64,000 bases of DNA, taken from contig CALCKW010000049.1 in NCBI GenBank assembly GCA_937965695.1, forward strand, positions 1 to 64,000, given 5' to 3'. The notes under the pieces were generated by a model. The model was not told the origin of the DNA. It worked only from the letters and a program-made list of their open reading frames with translations, and made no database searches. Positions 1 to 8,616 of this stretch are shown piece after piece. Source of the stretch: an uncultured Granulosicoccaceae bacterium (GTDB taxonomy: Bacteria; Pseudomonadota; Gammaproteobacteria; CALCKW01). The first letter of the stretch is position 1. The number at the start of each line of letters is the position of its first letter. The position numbers were made by a program, and so were the translations under genes.

Positions 1-647
1 GATACACGCAACGTTATGCCGATACTAGCAATTTATAACATCATGCTTCACACATATTGTAAAGCCTGCCGCTGCAACAGATGTCGCAATTGGCAGCTGA
101 GTGTCTAATCTGGGACATTCGTCGGGTTTAGACAAAAAACAAGTTGGCCCAGATCAAATAAGCGGAGGTTGTTGATATAAAAAGCGAGTCGCCATTATAC
201 CTGTTATTACAGCGATAAAAGGTTCTCACGACCAGATTAATTCGATGAGGTTTTCAGCTGCTCATATTTTTTAGCGGTGCAAAGCCTTCAAAAATCGGGT
301 TGCCCACACTCAATATTACTAGCTCGCCACACTCACCAAAAAATAGCTGATTGAATATTCATTGGTTCGTTTACTTATTTGTGCATTGCACAACCGTTTG
401 GCAATCACGGTTAGTTAATGCAATTATTGAGACTCAGTACGCATTTTCAACAATTGACAGGGAGATACTCTTACATCTGACAAAACACGAATAAACACAC
501 TGCAGTTACTCAATATGCCATAACTGGCACGACAAAAAATAAAGAGTCATTTCTAATTGTTGCCAAAAAAACCGGCCCAATATTTAGGCGAAATAACTTC
601 CTTATCTGTCACCCCAATACGCTTTCAAATTGGTCAAGAAATAAGCG
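1..647. other. gene-free left flank
   Basis: I find no convincing coding frame, tRNA or repeat array in this stretch. It is AT-rich and broken by stops in all frames. It lies downstream of the globin gene, and whatever lies to the left of the window is not visible. Only the hairpin at its right edge, listed separately, has recognisable structure. Confidence 0.5.
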
Positions 648-664
648 CTACAGACTTAGCGCTT
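643..664 (-). terminator. hairpin overlapping the globin stop codon
   Basis: The arms AAGCGCTA (643-650) and TAGCGCTT (657-664) pair perfectly around a 6-nt loop. The globin stop codon (648-650) lies inside the left arm. On the minus strand only a short T-containing stretch follows, so this is a possible rather than a canonical terminator. Confidence 0.4.
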
Positions 665-1517
665 TATTAACTAGCTGCTGTTTATCTCGCAAGCCAGTGG
701 TATCAATGCCACGCGCGATAAGCTCTTCTCTCAAAGCGTTTTCATCCAGCGCTTCTATGGCATCCGATGACATATTGAGAAAATTATACCGTTTTATTAG
801 CGCTATATTTAATTCTCCAAAATTAGCGTTTTTTTCAAATCTAAACTCGGTCGCGTATTTTCCCAAAAAATGGTCAAGAAAAGTATTTAGGCTTCGCCTT
901 ACTCTCGGGTCATCAGTCAAGTCAGTCGACGTGTCATCTAAGGTTTGCACCATCAGTTGCACCCAACGCTCTGCTCCCTTTTGGTTCATCAGTGCCATGG
1001 CATTGTGCGTATGATGAAAACTGAGCCTAAACTCGCCCCCGTGATATGCCAAGCCCCCACCCATTACATCTGTCCACATGGATGCTTGAGTATTGACATG
1101 ATGTTCAATACTGCCAACGTTCGCAAAGACCGAAGTAAACCAAGGTTCATCGGCAAACACACGCTTATAAAATCTGTAGACAATGTCCACAATCCGATCT
1201 TGCCCCAACACAGAATACAGCTGCCAAAACTGGATCGGTTTGCTGGCCTCATTTGGTGCATCAAGTGTCAAGATTTGCGGCATTCTGTGCGCATTCTCTG
1301 GCAGATTTTTTTCAGCGATTGCGCGCTGAATATACTTAGTCCGGATCTTTTCGGTCATGTAGCCGTTGGCCGTTGGAAAAGTCGGATAGTCAAAGCTGTT
1401 CATGGTCTCGGGTCGCAGTTGAGTGAGCTTTCTATAGGCCCTTAAAATGGGTATGTTGGTTGTAAAAATCAAGCTTGCAAAGTTGCTCTTTAGCCCAGAG
1501 TAATCAACCGTAGACAT
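648..1517 (-). CDS. truncated-hemoglobin-like protein with C-terminal SAP-like motif
   Basis: A 289-residue protein. Residues about 96-225 resemble a group II truncated globin: an FYKRVF helix-B region, a GGGLAYHGG segment and an FHHTH segment followed by AERWVQLM. H171 is the best-placed proximal heme histidine, and W185 matches the G8 tryptophan typical of group II. The N-terminal 95 residues are unassigned. Residues about 255-289 read like a SAP helical hairpin (LREELIARGIDTTG), a motif often linked to nucleic-acid binding. Truncated globins are normally 120-140 residues, so both extensions are unusual. The start is placed at ATG 1517, preceded by GCAGGTGTG, rather than the GTG one codon upstream. 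It is divergent from the EamA permease, with only 44 bp between starts. Heme binding and DNA binding are inferred. Confidence 0.72.
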   Translation of the reverse strand: MSTVDYSGLKSNFASLIFTTNIPILRAYRKLTQLRPETMNSFDYPTFPTANGYMTEKIRTKYIQRAIAEKNLPENAHRMPQILTLDAPNEASKPIQFWQLYSVLGQDRIVDIVYRFYKRVFADEPWFTSVFANVGSIEHHVNTQASMWTDVMGGGLAYHGGEFRLSFHHTHNAMALMNQKGAERWVQLMVQTLDDTSTDLTDDPRVRRSLNTFLDHFLGKYATEFRFEKNANFGELNIALIKRYNFLNMSSDAIEALDENALREELIARGIDTTGLRDKQQLVNKALSL

Positions 1518-1561
1518 CACACCTGCGCTACTATGATGGTATGTCCTTCTGAGCAGTCACA

Positions 1562-2479
1562 ATGCCACTCTCTACATCCGCACCCGTAGCTTCCGTTTCT
1601 AGCTCCCGACGCTCGAACAGCCAGCTAGGTATCTTGCTGATGTTATGCGGCATGTTCCTCTTCTCCGCCACTGATATGGTCGCCAAGCTACTCACCGATA
1701 CTTTCCACCCCGTGCAGATCATCTGGTTCAGGCAAATGGGCTTGTTTTGCGGTGTCGTCGCCATGCTCTGCTTTCGGGGGTTATCAATACTGCACACCAA
1801 GCAGCCGAAATTGCAGGTTCTTCGTGGTGTTTTAGTGGTGTTCTCAAGTGTTTTGTTTGTTTTTGCGGTGCAGCACGTCGCCTTGGCTGACGCCGTGGCT
1901 GCTAGCTTTGTGGCGCCCTTCTTCCTGACCATAGCGGGCGCTATTTTGCTCAAGGAGCCCGTGGGTATTCGCCGCTGGTCCGCCGTGGCAATAGGCTTTA
2001 TTGGCGCCATCGTGGTCGTGCGTCCGGGTATGGGCAGTATCCATCCAGCGGCCATGCTGGTGGTGTTGGCAGCGGCCTTCTATGCGACGCGACAAGTCAT
2101 TGGCAGGCTGTTAGCCGATACCGATAAAACCCTGACTACTGTCGCTTACACGGCTATCGTATCGAGTTTATTAATCTCAGTGCCTTTGCCCTTTGTTTGG
2201 CAAACACCAACGCTGGGTACCGAGTGGGCGCTGCTCTTTGCCATTGCGGTTGCGGGTGCAGGCGGTGAAGTACTGGTGATTAAATCCCTAGAGGTTGCGG
2301 AAGCAGCCGTTGTTGCACCCGTCCACTACACGCTGATTATCTGGGGAACAATCTACGGCTACTTTGTGTTCAACCAATTGCCGGATCGCTGGACGCTCAT
2401 CGGTACCGCCATCATTGTCTGCGCTGGCATCTACACCTTGCACCGCGATCGTATCCACGCTCAAAAAAAGCAATCTTAA
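1562..2479 (+). CDS. EamA/DMT-family permease
   Basis: A 305-residue membrane protein with about ten hydrophobic segments arranged as two EamA repeats of five helices. The internal similarity and the LLKEPVGIRRW loop between the halves are typical of drug/metabolite transporters. The substrate cannot be read from the sequence. The MFS gene starts 6 bp after its stop, so the two are probably co-transcribed. It is one of three EamA paralogues in the window (others at 27458 and 37409). The one at 27458 shares the motif style EPVGIxR. Confidence 0.85.
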   Translation: MPLSTSAPVASVSSSRRSNSQLGILLMLCGMFLFSATDMVAKLLTDTFHPVQIIWFRQMGLFCGVVAMLCFRGLSILHTKQPKLQVLRGVLVVFSSVLFVFAVQHVALADAVAASFVAPFFLTIAGAILLKEPVGIRRWSAVAIGFIGAIVVVRPGMGSIHPAAMLVVLAAAFYATRQVIGRLLADTDKTLTTVAYTAIVSSLLISVPLPFVWQTPTLGTEWALLFAIAVAGAGGEVLVIKSLEVAEAAVVAPVHYTLIIWGTIYGYFVFNQLPDRWTLIGTAIIVCAGIYTLHRDRIHAQKKQS

Positions 2480-2485
2480 GAGCCG

Positions 2486-4120
2486 ATGACCAAAAAATCT
2501 GCATCGCCTGCACTCGCACCTTTTAGCAGCCCAATTTTCCGCTCGCTGTGGTTGGCGACACTCGTCTCAAACCTTGGGGGATTGGTGCAAGCGGTCGCGG
2601 CAGGTTGGACAATGACCACTCTCACCGACTCGCAACAAATGGTCGCACTGGTCACGGCTTCGACCATGCTGCCCATCATGAGTTTGTCTGTGTTAGCTGG
2701 AGTTCTGGCAGACAACTACGATAGACGGCACGTTATGCTGGCCGCACAAGTACTCATGCTGTTTGCCTCAATCGCTCTCACACTGGTGACTTTCTTTGGC
2801 ATGCTCACGCCCTGGTTACTGCTGGCACTGACCTTTTTAATCGGCTGCGGCGGTGCGCTGCACAATCCATCGTGGCAAGCGTCGGTTGGCGACATCGTTC
2901 CGCGGGAGCAAGTACCGGCCGCAGTGATGGCTAACGGTATGTCATTTAATTTAATGCGCAGTATCGGGCCGGCGCTAGGTGGTTTGATTATCGCGGCGGC
3001 CGGCGCTGCTGCGGCTTTTGCTTTAAACAGCATGAGCTACTTGGCGTTGATCCTAGTTTTAGTGTTCTGGCGCAAACCGGCTAGCGCTTCCGCCTTACCA
3101 CGTGAAAGTTTCCGCCAAGCGACAACAGCGGGCATACGTTATGTCAGTCTCTCGCCCAACCTTTTGCGTATCATTCTCCGAGGATTTTTATTTGGCTTAA
3201 CCGCGGTGTCAGTACTTGCATTGTTGCCGCTGGTTGCTCGCGATCTACTGGGAGGCAGCGCATCGACCTATGGTTTTTTATTGGGCTCCTTCGGCCTGGG
3301 TGCCGTTGGCGGAGCACTGAACAACGCAAAAATACGAGCGCGATTCGACAACGAAACAATCGTTCGCTGCACGTTCTTGGGAATGGCTTTTGGCACGTTG
3401 CTGCTGGCTACCGGGCAAGGTTTGTTGTTTGCCGTGCTGGCACTGATGTTGTGCGGTGCATGTTGGGTTACAACCAATGCTTTGCTCAATGTATCGCTAC
3501 AGCTCTCTACTCCCCGTTGGGTCGTGGGCCGTGCCATTTCTTTTTATATGATGAGCAGCGCTGGCGGTATGGCTTTGGGTAGCTGGTTGTGGGGTTTGGT
3601 TGCGGAAACGCACGGACTAGAAACGGCACTTATCAGTTCGGCGGCTACGCTACTTTTGGGCATTTTGGTTGGCTATCGACTGCCGCTGCCAGAATTTGCC
3701 AACCTCGATTTGGCACCACTCGACCGATTCATTGAGCCCACACTTGCCGTTCAATTATCTCAACGAACAGGCCCGATTTTAATCACTATCGAGTTTGATA
3801 TCAGTGAAGCGGATATTCCGGCTTTTTTAGAGGCGATGGCAGCGCGGCGTAGAATTCGCAAACGCGACGGCGCACGCCGCTGGTCTCTGTTGCGCGACTT
3901 GGAGCAACCCAACATTTGGACGGAAAAATATTACGTTGCCACTTGGGTTGAATACGTTCGTCACAACCAACGAAGGACCATGTCCGACTCCGGCATCTCT
4001 GACACATTGCTTCGTTTACATCGAGGGGTAGAGGCACCGCGAGTACGTCGCATGATCGAGCGCGAAACAGTACCAAAACAAGCCGATCCCCATATCAAGG
4101 GTTATGAAGAGCACCACTGA
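2486..4120 (+). CDS. MFS exporter with C-terminal cytosolic domain
   Basis: A 544-residue major facilitator of the MFS_3/EntS-like type. Twelve hydrophobic segments occupy roughly residues 15-395, with the DNYDRRHVM loop after helix 2 matching the MFS motif-A region. The last ~130 residues are soluble and rich in Arg and Glu, and look like the ferredoxin-like tail found in a subset of this family. EntS-type exporters move siderophores or drugs out of the cell, but no siderophore genes are nearby, so the substrate is unknown. It follows the EamA gene by 6 bp with an AAGAG ribosome site. Confidence 0.8.
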   Translation: MTKKSASPALAPFSSPIFRSLWLATLVSNLGGLVQAVAAGWTMTTLTDSQQMVALVTASTMLPIMSLSVLAGVLADNYDRRHVMLAAQVLMLFASIALTLVTFFGMLTPWLLLALTFLIGCGGALHNPSWQASVGDIVPREQVPAAVMANGMSFNLMRSIGPALGGLIIAAAGAAAAFALNSMSYLALILVLVFWRKPASASALPRESFRQATTAGIRYVSLSPNLLRIILRGFLFGLTAVSVLALLPLVARDLLGGSASTYGFLLGSFGLGAVGGALNNAKIRARFDNETIVRCTFLGMAFGTLLLATGQGLLFAVLALMLCGACWVTTNALLNVSLQLSTPRWVVGRAISFYMMSSAGGMALGSWLWGLVAETHGLETALISSAATLLLGILVGYRLPLPEFANLDLAPLDRFIEPTLAVQLSQRTGPILITIEFDISEADIPAFLEAMAARRRIRKRDGARRWSLLRDLEQPNIWTEKYYVATWVEYVRHNQRRTMSDSGISDTLLRLHRGVEAPRVRRMIERETVPKQADPHIKGYEEHH

Positions 4121-4150
4121 ATCACACGCCTGTGCCGAGGGGCTTGAGAT

Positions 4151-4513
4151 TTAGCCGACTTCTTCCCCTATAAAAATTTGATCGCCCTGCAAAGAAAAAG
4201 GAATTGCAGTCAACGCACTGCCCTGCGCAAACCCGTCAAGCCCTTTACCAGTCTGCGCATCAAAGCTGGCATGGTGATTGGAGCAAAGCAGCACATCGCC
4301 CTGTACTGACAGCACATTTTTGGTGCGCCAATCGAGTGGTAAATATTGATGGGGACAAGCGTTGAAGTAGGCGAAAACCCCTGTTGTATTACGCAGCAAC
4401 AGCACTGAAAAACCATCCAGATCAATACTTTTGCTACTGCCGATGCCTAGCTCAGACAGGTTGCACACAAAGGTACCGGGATCTGGCGCTCTTGGTAGAT
4501 CTTGCCAATTCAT
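4151..4513 (-). CDS. Rieske [2Fe-2S] ferredoxin-like protein
   Basis: A 120-residue single-domain Rieske protein. The ligands are visible as C53-P-H55 and C77-S-N-H80, separated by 21 residues, the usual spacing. There is no membrane segment, so it is a soluble electron carrier or a small Rieske-fold protein rather than a cytochrome bc1 subunit. It lies downstream of hppD on the same strand, about 100 bp away, with a palindromic repeat in the gap and its own AAAAGGG ribosome site. Its partner enzyme is not evident: HPPD itself needs no ferredoxin. Confidence 0.82.
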   Translation of the reverse strand: MNWQDLPRAPDPGTFVCNLSELGIGSSKSIDLDGFSVLLLRNTTGVFAYFNACPHQYLPLDWRTKNVLSVQGDVLLCSNHHASFDAQTGKGLDGFAQGSALTAIPFSLQGDQIFIGEEVG

Positions 4514-4550
4514 GCAACTAGCCCTTTTGCCATTGTCAGAGAGCGAAAGA

Positions 4551-4604
4551 GCCTCAGATTAAGTTCGGTCAGTGACACCGGGCGAGCATAACTTGATCTG
4601 AGGC
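4551..4604. repeat. palindromic intergenic repeat, copy A
   Basis: A 54-bp element with ends GCCTCAGATTAAGTT and AACTTGATCTGAGGC that pair as an imperfect hairpin. The core reads GGTCAGTGAC. The reverse complement matches copy B (10288-10342) almost base for base, and copies C (8617) and D (63334) match over parts. Here it begins 9 bp past the hppD stop codon and lies between hppD and the Rieske gene. It is REP-like in size and position. Confidence 0.75.
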
Positions 4605-4612
4605 TTGCTAAC

Positions 4613-5719
4613 TCAGTCACCTGAGTTGATAACACCGCGTCGTATTTGATCTTCTTCGATTGACTCAAACAGGGCTTTGAAATTCCCTTCGCCAAATCCA
4701 TCGTCACCTTTACGCTGAATAAATTCAAAGAAGATGGGACCTATAACTGTCTTGGAAAATATTTGCAGCAAGATGCGCGTGACGCCGCCATCGACAACAC
4801 CTTCACCGTCAATCAGAATCCCGTGCTTTTTCATTTTATCAAGGGGTTCTCGATGGCCATCTACCCGCGCATGGCTCATGTCATAGTATGTGGGTGGCGG
4901 AGGTGGCATAAAGTCAACCCCATTGGCGGCAATCGCGTCTGCGCTGGCGTACATATCGTCAGTACCTACTGCGATATGCTGTATGCCTTCACCTTTGTAT
5001 TCTTTTAGATATTCTTCAATCTGGCTATTTGCATCAGCACTTTCATTGATTGGAATACGAATTTTCCCGTCAGGTGAAGTCAGCGCTCGCGAGAAGAGCC
5101 CTGTGTGTTTTCCTTTGATATCGAAAAAACGGATTTCACGAAAGTTAAACGCTTTGGCGTAGAAGTCGTACCACGTCGACATGTTGCCACGCTCTACATT
5201 ATGCGTGAGGTGGTCAATATAGTAATAGCCAGCGCCTGCGGGCCTTGGATCAACTTCGTCTACCCAAGTATATTCATCAGAGTAGCAAGAACCATCATCG
5301 CCATAAGTTTCAACAAAATACAACAGCGACCCGCCGATACCGACGACGGCAGGTACGTCTAGGCTTTTGTCATCACCGATGTACTCCTCAGCACCGTAGT
5401 CGACAGCACACTTTAAGGCGTGCTGTACGTCCGCAACTCGCCACGCCATAGCCGGGGCACACGGTCCATGCTCTGCCACAAACCGGGCTGCATGGCTGTT
5501 TGGCTCACGGTTGATCAAGTAATTAATAGTGCCCTGACGATAGAGCGAGATGTTTTTGGTTTTATGACTAGCGACTTCAACGTAACCCATACTCTCGAAC
5601 AGTTTTTCAAGATGCCCCGCTTCAGGATGGGCAAACTCGACAAATTCAAAACCGTCAGTACCGGCTACATTGTTTTGATCGATCGTGGCTTTTGGTGCAT
5701 CGTGTGGGAACGGACCCAT
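4613..5719 (-). CDS. hppD: 4-hydroxyphenylpyruvate dioxygenase
   Basis: Converts 4-hydroxyphenylpyruvate to homogentisate, the second step of tyrosine catabolism, using non-heme iron and O2. The 368-residue protein aligns end to end with Pseudomonas HPPD. Iron ligands are visible as H170 (YIDHLTHN), H248 (GIQHIAV) and E332 (FFEFIQRKG), and the C-terminal signature FGEGNFKALFESIE is intact. ATG 5719 is chosen because a GAGG ribosome site precedes it and the protein then starts just before the conserved N-terminus; an in-frame ATG at 5761 would add 14 unsupported residues. The later homogentisate pathway genes are not in the window. The nearest upstream regulator gene is the AraC-type one at 5885. 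Confidence 0.96.
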   Translation of the reverse strand: MGPFPHDAPKATIDQNNVAGTDGFEFVEFAHPEAGHLEKLFESMGYVEVASHKTKNISLYRQGTINYLINREPNSHAARFVAEHGPCAPAMAWRVADVQHALKCAVDYGAEEYIGDDKSLDVPAVVGIGGSLLYFVETYGDDGSCYSDEYTWVDEVDPRPAGAGYYYIDHLTHNVERGNMSTWYDFYAKAFNFREIRFFDIKGKHTGLFSRALTSPDGKIRIPINESADANSQIEEYLKEYKGEGIQHIAVGTDDMYASADAIAANGVDFMPPPPPTYYDMSHARVDGHREPLDKMKKHGILIDGEGVVDGGVTRILLQIFSKTVIGPIFFEFIQRKGDDGFGEGNFKALFESIEEDQIRRGVINSGD

Positions 5720-5884
5720 GGCGTTAACCTCATTGTGGACATGGGTTTCGTGCCCTACCATGTCGAATCAAGTTCCCGGCCCGCGGGGTGTTAGCTCGTG
5801 TGTGCTAACGGCTTAAATCATAGTTCTGCAAACAGGGAATAGTCAAATAAATATTCAAAATAAATTTCAATTTTTAAGCCAAAT

Positions 5885-6910
5885 TTAGCTTTTCGGGGCG
5901 CTCCTATATCCGCTGGGGCTCGTGCCTGTGATCCGTTTAAATTCTCGATTAAAGTTGGACTTGGTCATAAAGCCCACACTCATCATCACTTCCGTGATGT
6001 TTTGATCCGATTGTTTTAATTGTTCGCAAGCTGCTGTAATCCGTTGCTCATTAACCCACTGAGAGACATTTTGCCCCGTCAACAAATTAACGGCTCGTGA
6101 TACTCGCCGTGCAGGCACGCCGCTTTTACGCGCGAGCCTTTGAAGGTTTAATTCAGGGTCTTTATAAAGCTTCTGCCCGACCAATAGAGACTCTAGTTTG
6201 GGCATCAACTCAAGCGCTTCTCTCTCGTCATCGGCATCCGTTGAATGCTCTTCAGGTTCCGTCAACTTTGCTTCTTCTGAACGTCCCTGGCCCGCTACTA
6301 CAGCTGCCAAACCCAGAATAAGAATACTGGGTACGTTGGCCAGCGCCACAATTGTTGCAGCTCGATGACCATCATAGAAACGAATATCAAGAGATATCAG
6401 CACGTCGACAAATGTAAATGCAAACAACAAAAAAGCCGTGATCATCAGTGCCTGATGGCAGATGCGAGCAGCGCTCATTCTGACCATCGACAGGGCATCG
6501 GGCCCTTGCCTCGCCAATGCCATCAGTGCGGCAGCGTATACGATGTAAGTGACTATAAGCACTAGATCGATGGGTGCTGGCCAGAGCAGCATGCAGACAC
6601 TCATGACGGCCATGGGTGCAACATGCATCCAATCCCGAGGCCAGTGCCAAATTGGCCCTTCTCGAGTGAGGCTGCGAAAGGCAATCCACGCCAACGGACA
6701 CCAGGTGACAGCCAACAACGCCTGCAGGGGTAGCAACGCCGTGATGTTGTAGCCCCAACGAATTCCAATCAAAAACAGTCCCATACAGTAGAGCAGCAAC
6801 AGAGCGCCAAACACCCGCCCAGAAGGGGCTAAAAAGAGACGCTCTCGCAGCACGATCAACACGGTCATTAGCATTAAGGCGACAACAATGGGTAATGGTA
6901 GGAAAAACAT
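5885..6910 (-). CDS. membrane-anchored AraC-family transcriptional regulator
   Basis: A 341-residue protein. Residues 1 to about 220 contain six or seven hydrophobic segments. The C-terminal ~100 residues form an AraC/XylS double helix-turn-helix: the first around LNLQRLARKSGVPARRVSRA and the second around ITEVMMSVGFMTKSNFNREF, closing with the TGTSPSGYR signature. A membrane sensor joined directly to an AraC DNA-binding domain suggests a one-component receptor for an extracellular or membrane signal. It is divergent from the secreted hydrolase at 7079 with an inverted repeat between them, so that gene is the likeliest target. hppD, 165 bp downstream on the same strand, is an alternative. Confidence 0.85.
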   Translation of the reverse strand: MFFLPLPIVVALMLMTVLIVLRERLFLAPSGRVFGALLLLYCMGLFLIGIRWGYNITALLPLQALLAVTWCPLAWIAFRSLTREGPIWHWPRDWMHVAPMAVMSVCMLLWPAPIDLVLIVTYIVYAAALMALARQGPDALSMVRMSAARICHQALMITAFLLFAFTFVDVLISLDIRFYDGHRAATIVALANVPSILILGLAAVVAGQGRSEEAKLTEPEEHSTDADDEREALELMPKLESLLVGQKLYKDPELNLQRLARKSGVPARRVSRAVNLLTGQNVSQWVNEQRITAACEQLKQSDQNITEVMMSVGFMTKSNFNREFKRITGTSPSGYRSAPKS

Positions 6911-6957
6911 AGTTTTTTAGCTTTGCTCGTTATGATTAGAGATTTATCAGTTACTTA

Positions 6958-6974
6958 AGGTCAGATAATGACCT
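6958..6974. promoter_or_regulatory. inverted repeat between araC-type gene and hydrolase
   Basis: AGGTCA and TGACCT are separated by GATAA, giving a perfect 6+6 inverted repeat. It sits 48 bp upstream of the AraC-type gene's start and about 105 bp upstream of the hydrolase start. The position suits a regulator-binding site for one or both divergent promoters. The binding protein is not known. Confidence 0.4.
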
Positions 6975-7078
6975 AAATCGCCATCTAGTTCGACCTCAAT
7001 CATGTTCTAGGACGCGTCAATTAACGGTTCGCCGCAATCTTAATCACACCTTCAACAGCAACAGGATAGTGATCAGCG

Positions 7079-8137
7079 ATGAACAACAACTTATCGAGAA
7101 AAAACACCCCACTGGCAAACGCAAAGCGCTCTTTCCTAAAGCGTTTGCTCGTGGCAAGCCAGATAGCGATTATCTGCAGTGGCGCGCAGGCAGCGGGTTT
7201 TAGCCAATTAACCGTACCGGACCCTGGGCACAAAGATCTCCAGATCGGCGTGTGGTATCCCACGGCAAAACATGCTCCCAGTGAACCCAACACGCCGTTC
7301 AATCAGGCGCTGGCACTGGATGCAGACATTGAAGGCGAGCACCTGCCATTGGTGATGCTTTCGCACGGCTTTGGCGGGTGGCAAGGTGGGCACGCCGACA
7401 CAGCGAAGGCCTTAGCAGAAGCAGGTTTTGTCGTGGCAGCCCCCTCTCACACAGGAAATACGTTCAGGGACATGAGCTCGACGATAGATCAATGGATGCT
7501 CGACAGACCAAGGCACATCAGTATCAGCATCGACTTTCTGCGCAAACAATGGCGGCAAGCGCCAGCACTGAATCAGGGACAAGTTGGATTGTTTGGTTTT
7601 TCAGCTGGCGGGCACACCGCCCTCTCCCTAATTGGCGCTGTGCCGAATATGAGTAAAGCCATAGCCCACTGCGAATCAGACCCGAGTGAATTTATTTGCA
7701 GCGAGGGTTTTGTGGCTGGCATGGTGACAGCGGACATGGGATCACTGCCCGCTGAGGCCTGGGGTAAAGACCCGCGTATCGGCGCGGCGGCGATTGCAGC
7801 GCCCGGCCTTGGCATTGCCTACGATAAAAAGGCACTCAGTGACGTCAGTGTTCCAGTGCAATTGTGGTCGACATTGCAGGACAAGCGCGTTCCCCATGCG
7901 ACTAATTCTTTGCCGATTGCAGAGGCACTTCAAGAGCGCGTGGAGACACACTGGATAGACAACGCGGGTCACTTTGCGTTTATGGTTCAGCAGTGCACCG
8001 AAAAGTTAAAGAAGTTCGAGCCAGACACTTGGGATTTCATCTGCAAAGATAACGAGGGTTTTGATCGCCGTGCCTTTCACCAGAGTATGAACGCCGAGAT
8101 GGTGCGGTTTTTCAAGGCGAGCTTAGCAAGCCAATAA
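7079..8137 (+). CDS. secreted alpha/beta hydrolase (PAF-acetylhydrolase/dienelactone hydrolase-like)
   Basis: A 352-residue protein with a basic N-terminus and a hydrophobic stretch ending in GAQAAG near residue 40, which reads as a signal peptide. The oxyanion region LSHGFGGWQGG (about 95-105) and nucleophile elbow GFSAGGH (Ser175) are clear, and a late IDNAGHFAF supplies the histidine. Several cysteines in the second half could form disulfides in the periplasm. The fold resembles predicted dienelactone hydrolases and platelet-activating-factor acetylhydrolase-like esterases; the substrate is not predictable. It stands alone, followed by a strong hairpin. Confidence 0.82.
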   Translation: MNNNLSRKNTPLANAKRSFLKRLLVASQIAIICSGAQAAGFSQLTVPDPGHKDLQIGVWYPTAKHAPSEPNTPFNQALALDADIEGEHLPLVMLSHGFGGWQGGHADTAKALAEAGFVVAAPSHTGNTFRDMSSTIDQWMLDRPRHISISIDFLRKQWRQAPALNQGQVGLFGFSAGGHTALSLIGAVPNMSKAIAHCESDPSEFICSEGFVAGMVTADMGSLPAEAWGKDPRIGAAAIAAPGLGIAYDKKALSDVSVPVQLWSTLQDKRVPHATNSLPIAEALQERVETHWIDNAGHFAFMVQQCTEKLKKFEPDTWDFICKDNEGFDRRAFHQSMNAEMVRFFKASLASQ

Positions 8138-8150
8138 TTAGGAAATCATC

Positions 8151-8174
8151 AGAGGGCTATCACGATAGCCCTCT
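8151..8174. terminator. strong hairpin after the hydrolase
   Basis: AGAGGGCTATC and GATAGCCCTCT form an 11-bp perfect stem with a 2-nt loop, 14 bp past the hydrolase stop and 60 bp before the end of the convergent ynfA. No T-run follows on either side, so it may act as a bidirectional or rho-assisted terminator. Confidence 0.55.
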
Positions 8175-8234
8175 AGATAGGCTAACTGAGCGTTATCGCA
8201 TCAGAGAGCCATGGTTGTGATTTTTTAAACTCTT

Positions 8235-8567
8235 TTAGACGGACTTGGGCGCAAACATAATGATCGCCATACCGGCACAAGCGACCAACGATCCACCAAT
8301 ATCCCAAACGGTTGGCCTAATGCCATCAACGCCCCAAAGCCATAATATGGCAACAAAAATGTATACCCCGCCGTAAGCCGCATAAATTCGACCAGCGGCA
8401 CTTGGATGCAATGACAACAACCACGCAAAGACTGCTAGGCAAATTGCAGCGGGTATTAGTAACAAGGCGCTTTTATCTTGTCGAAGCCACAGATAAGGTA
8501 AATAACAACCCACTATTTCAGCCACAGCCGTGACAAAAAAGAGAGCAACTGTTTTCAGTTCAACCAT
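8235..8567 (-). CDS. ynfA: YnfA/UPF0060 small membrane protein
   Basis: A 110-residue protein with four predicted membrane helices. The family signature [19 protein letters not shown] followed by DGIRPTVWD is clear. YnfA proteins are related to small multidrug resistance transporters and are reported to export cationic compounds; the physiological role here is unknown. The start is ATG 8567, with AAAGG about 10 bp upstream, rather than the GTG one codon earlier. It is divergent from the glutathione transferase gene, with repeat copy C in the gap. Confidence 0.92.
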   Translation of the reverse strand: MVELKTVALFFVTAVAEIVGCYLPYLWLRQDKSALLLIPAAICLAVFAWLLSLHPSAAGRIYAAYGGVYIFVAILWLWGVDGIRPTVWDIGGSLVACAGMAIIMFAPKSV

Positions 8568-8616
8568 CACGAGTTTACCTTTAGGTGAATTTTCTTAAGC
8601 GCTATCAAAATTAAGG

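Noticed and set aside
945..1445. 166-codon plus-strand open frame antisense to the globin gene
   Set aside because: It lies wholly inside the globin coding region and its translation shows no family signature; it is a by-product of codon use on the other strand.
4510..4728. 72-codon minus-strand open frame across repeat A
   Set aside because: It overlaps the 3' end of hppD in another frame, and its sequence is derived from the repeat and hppD.
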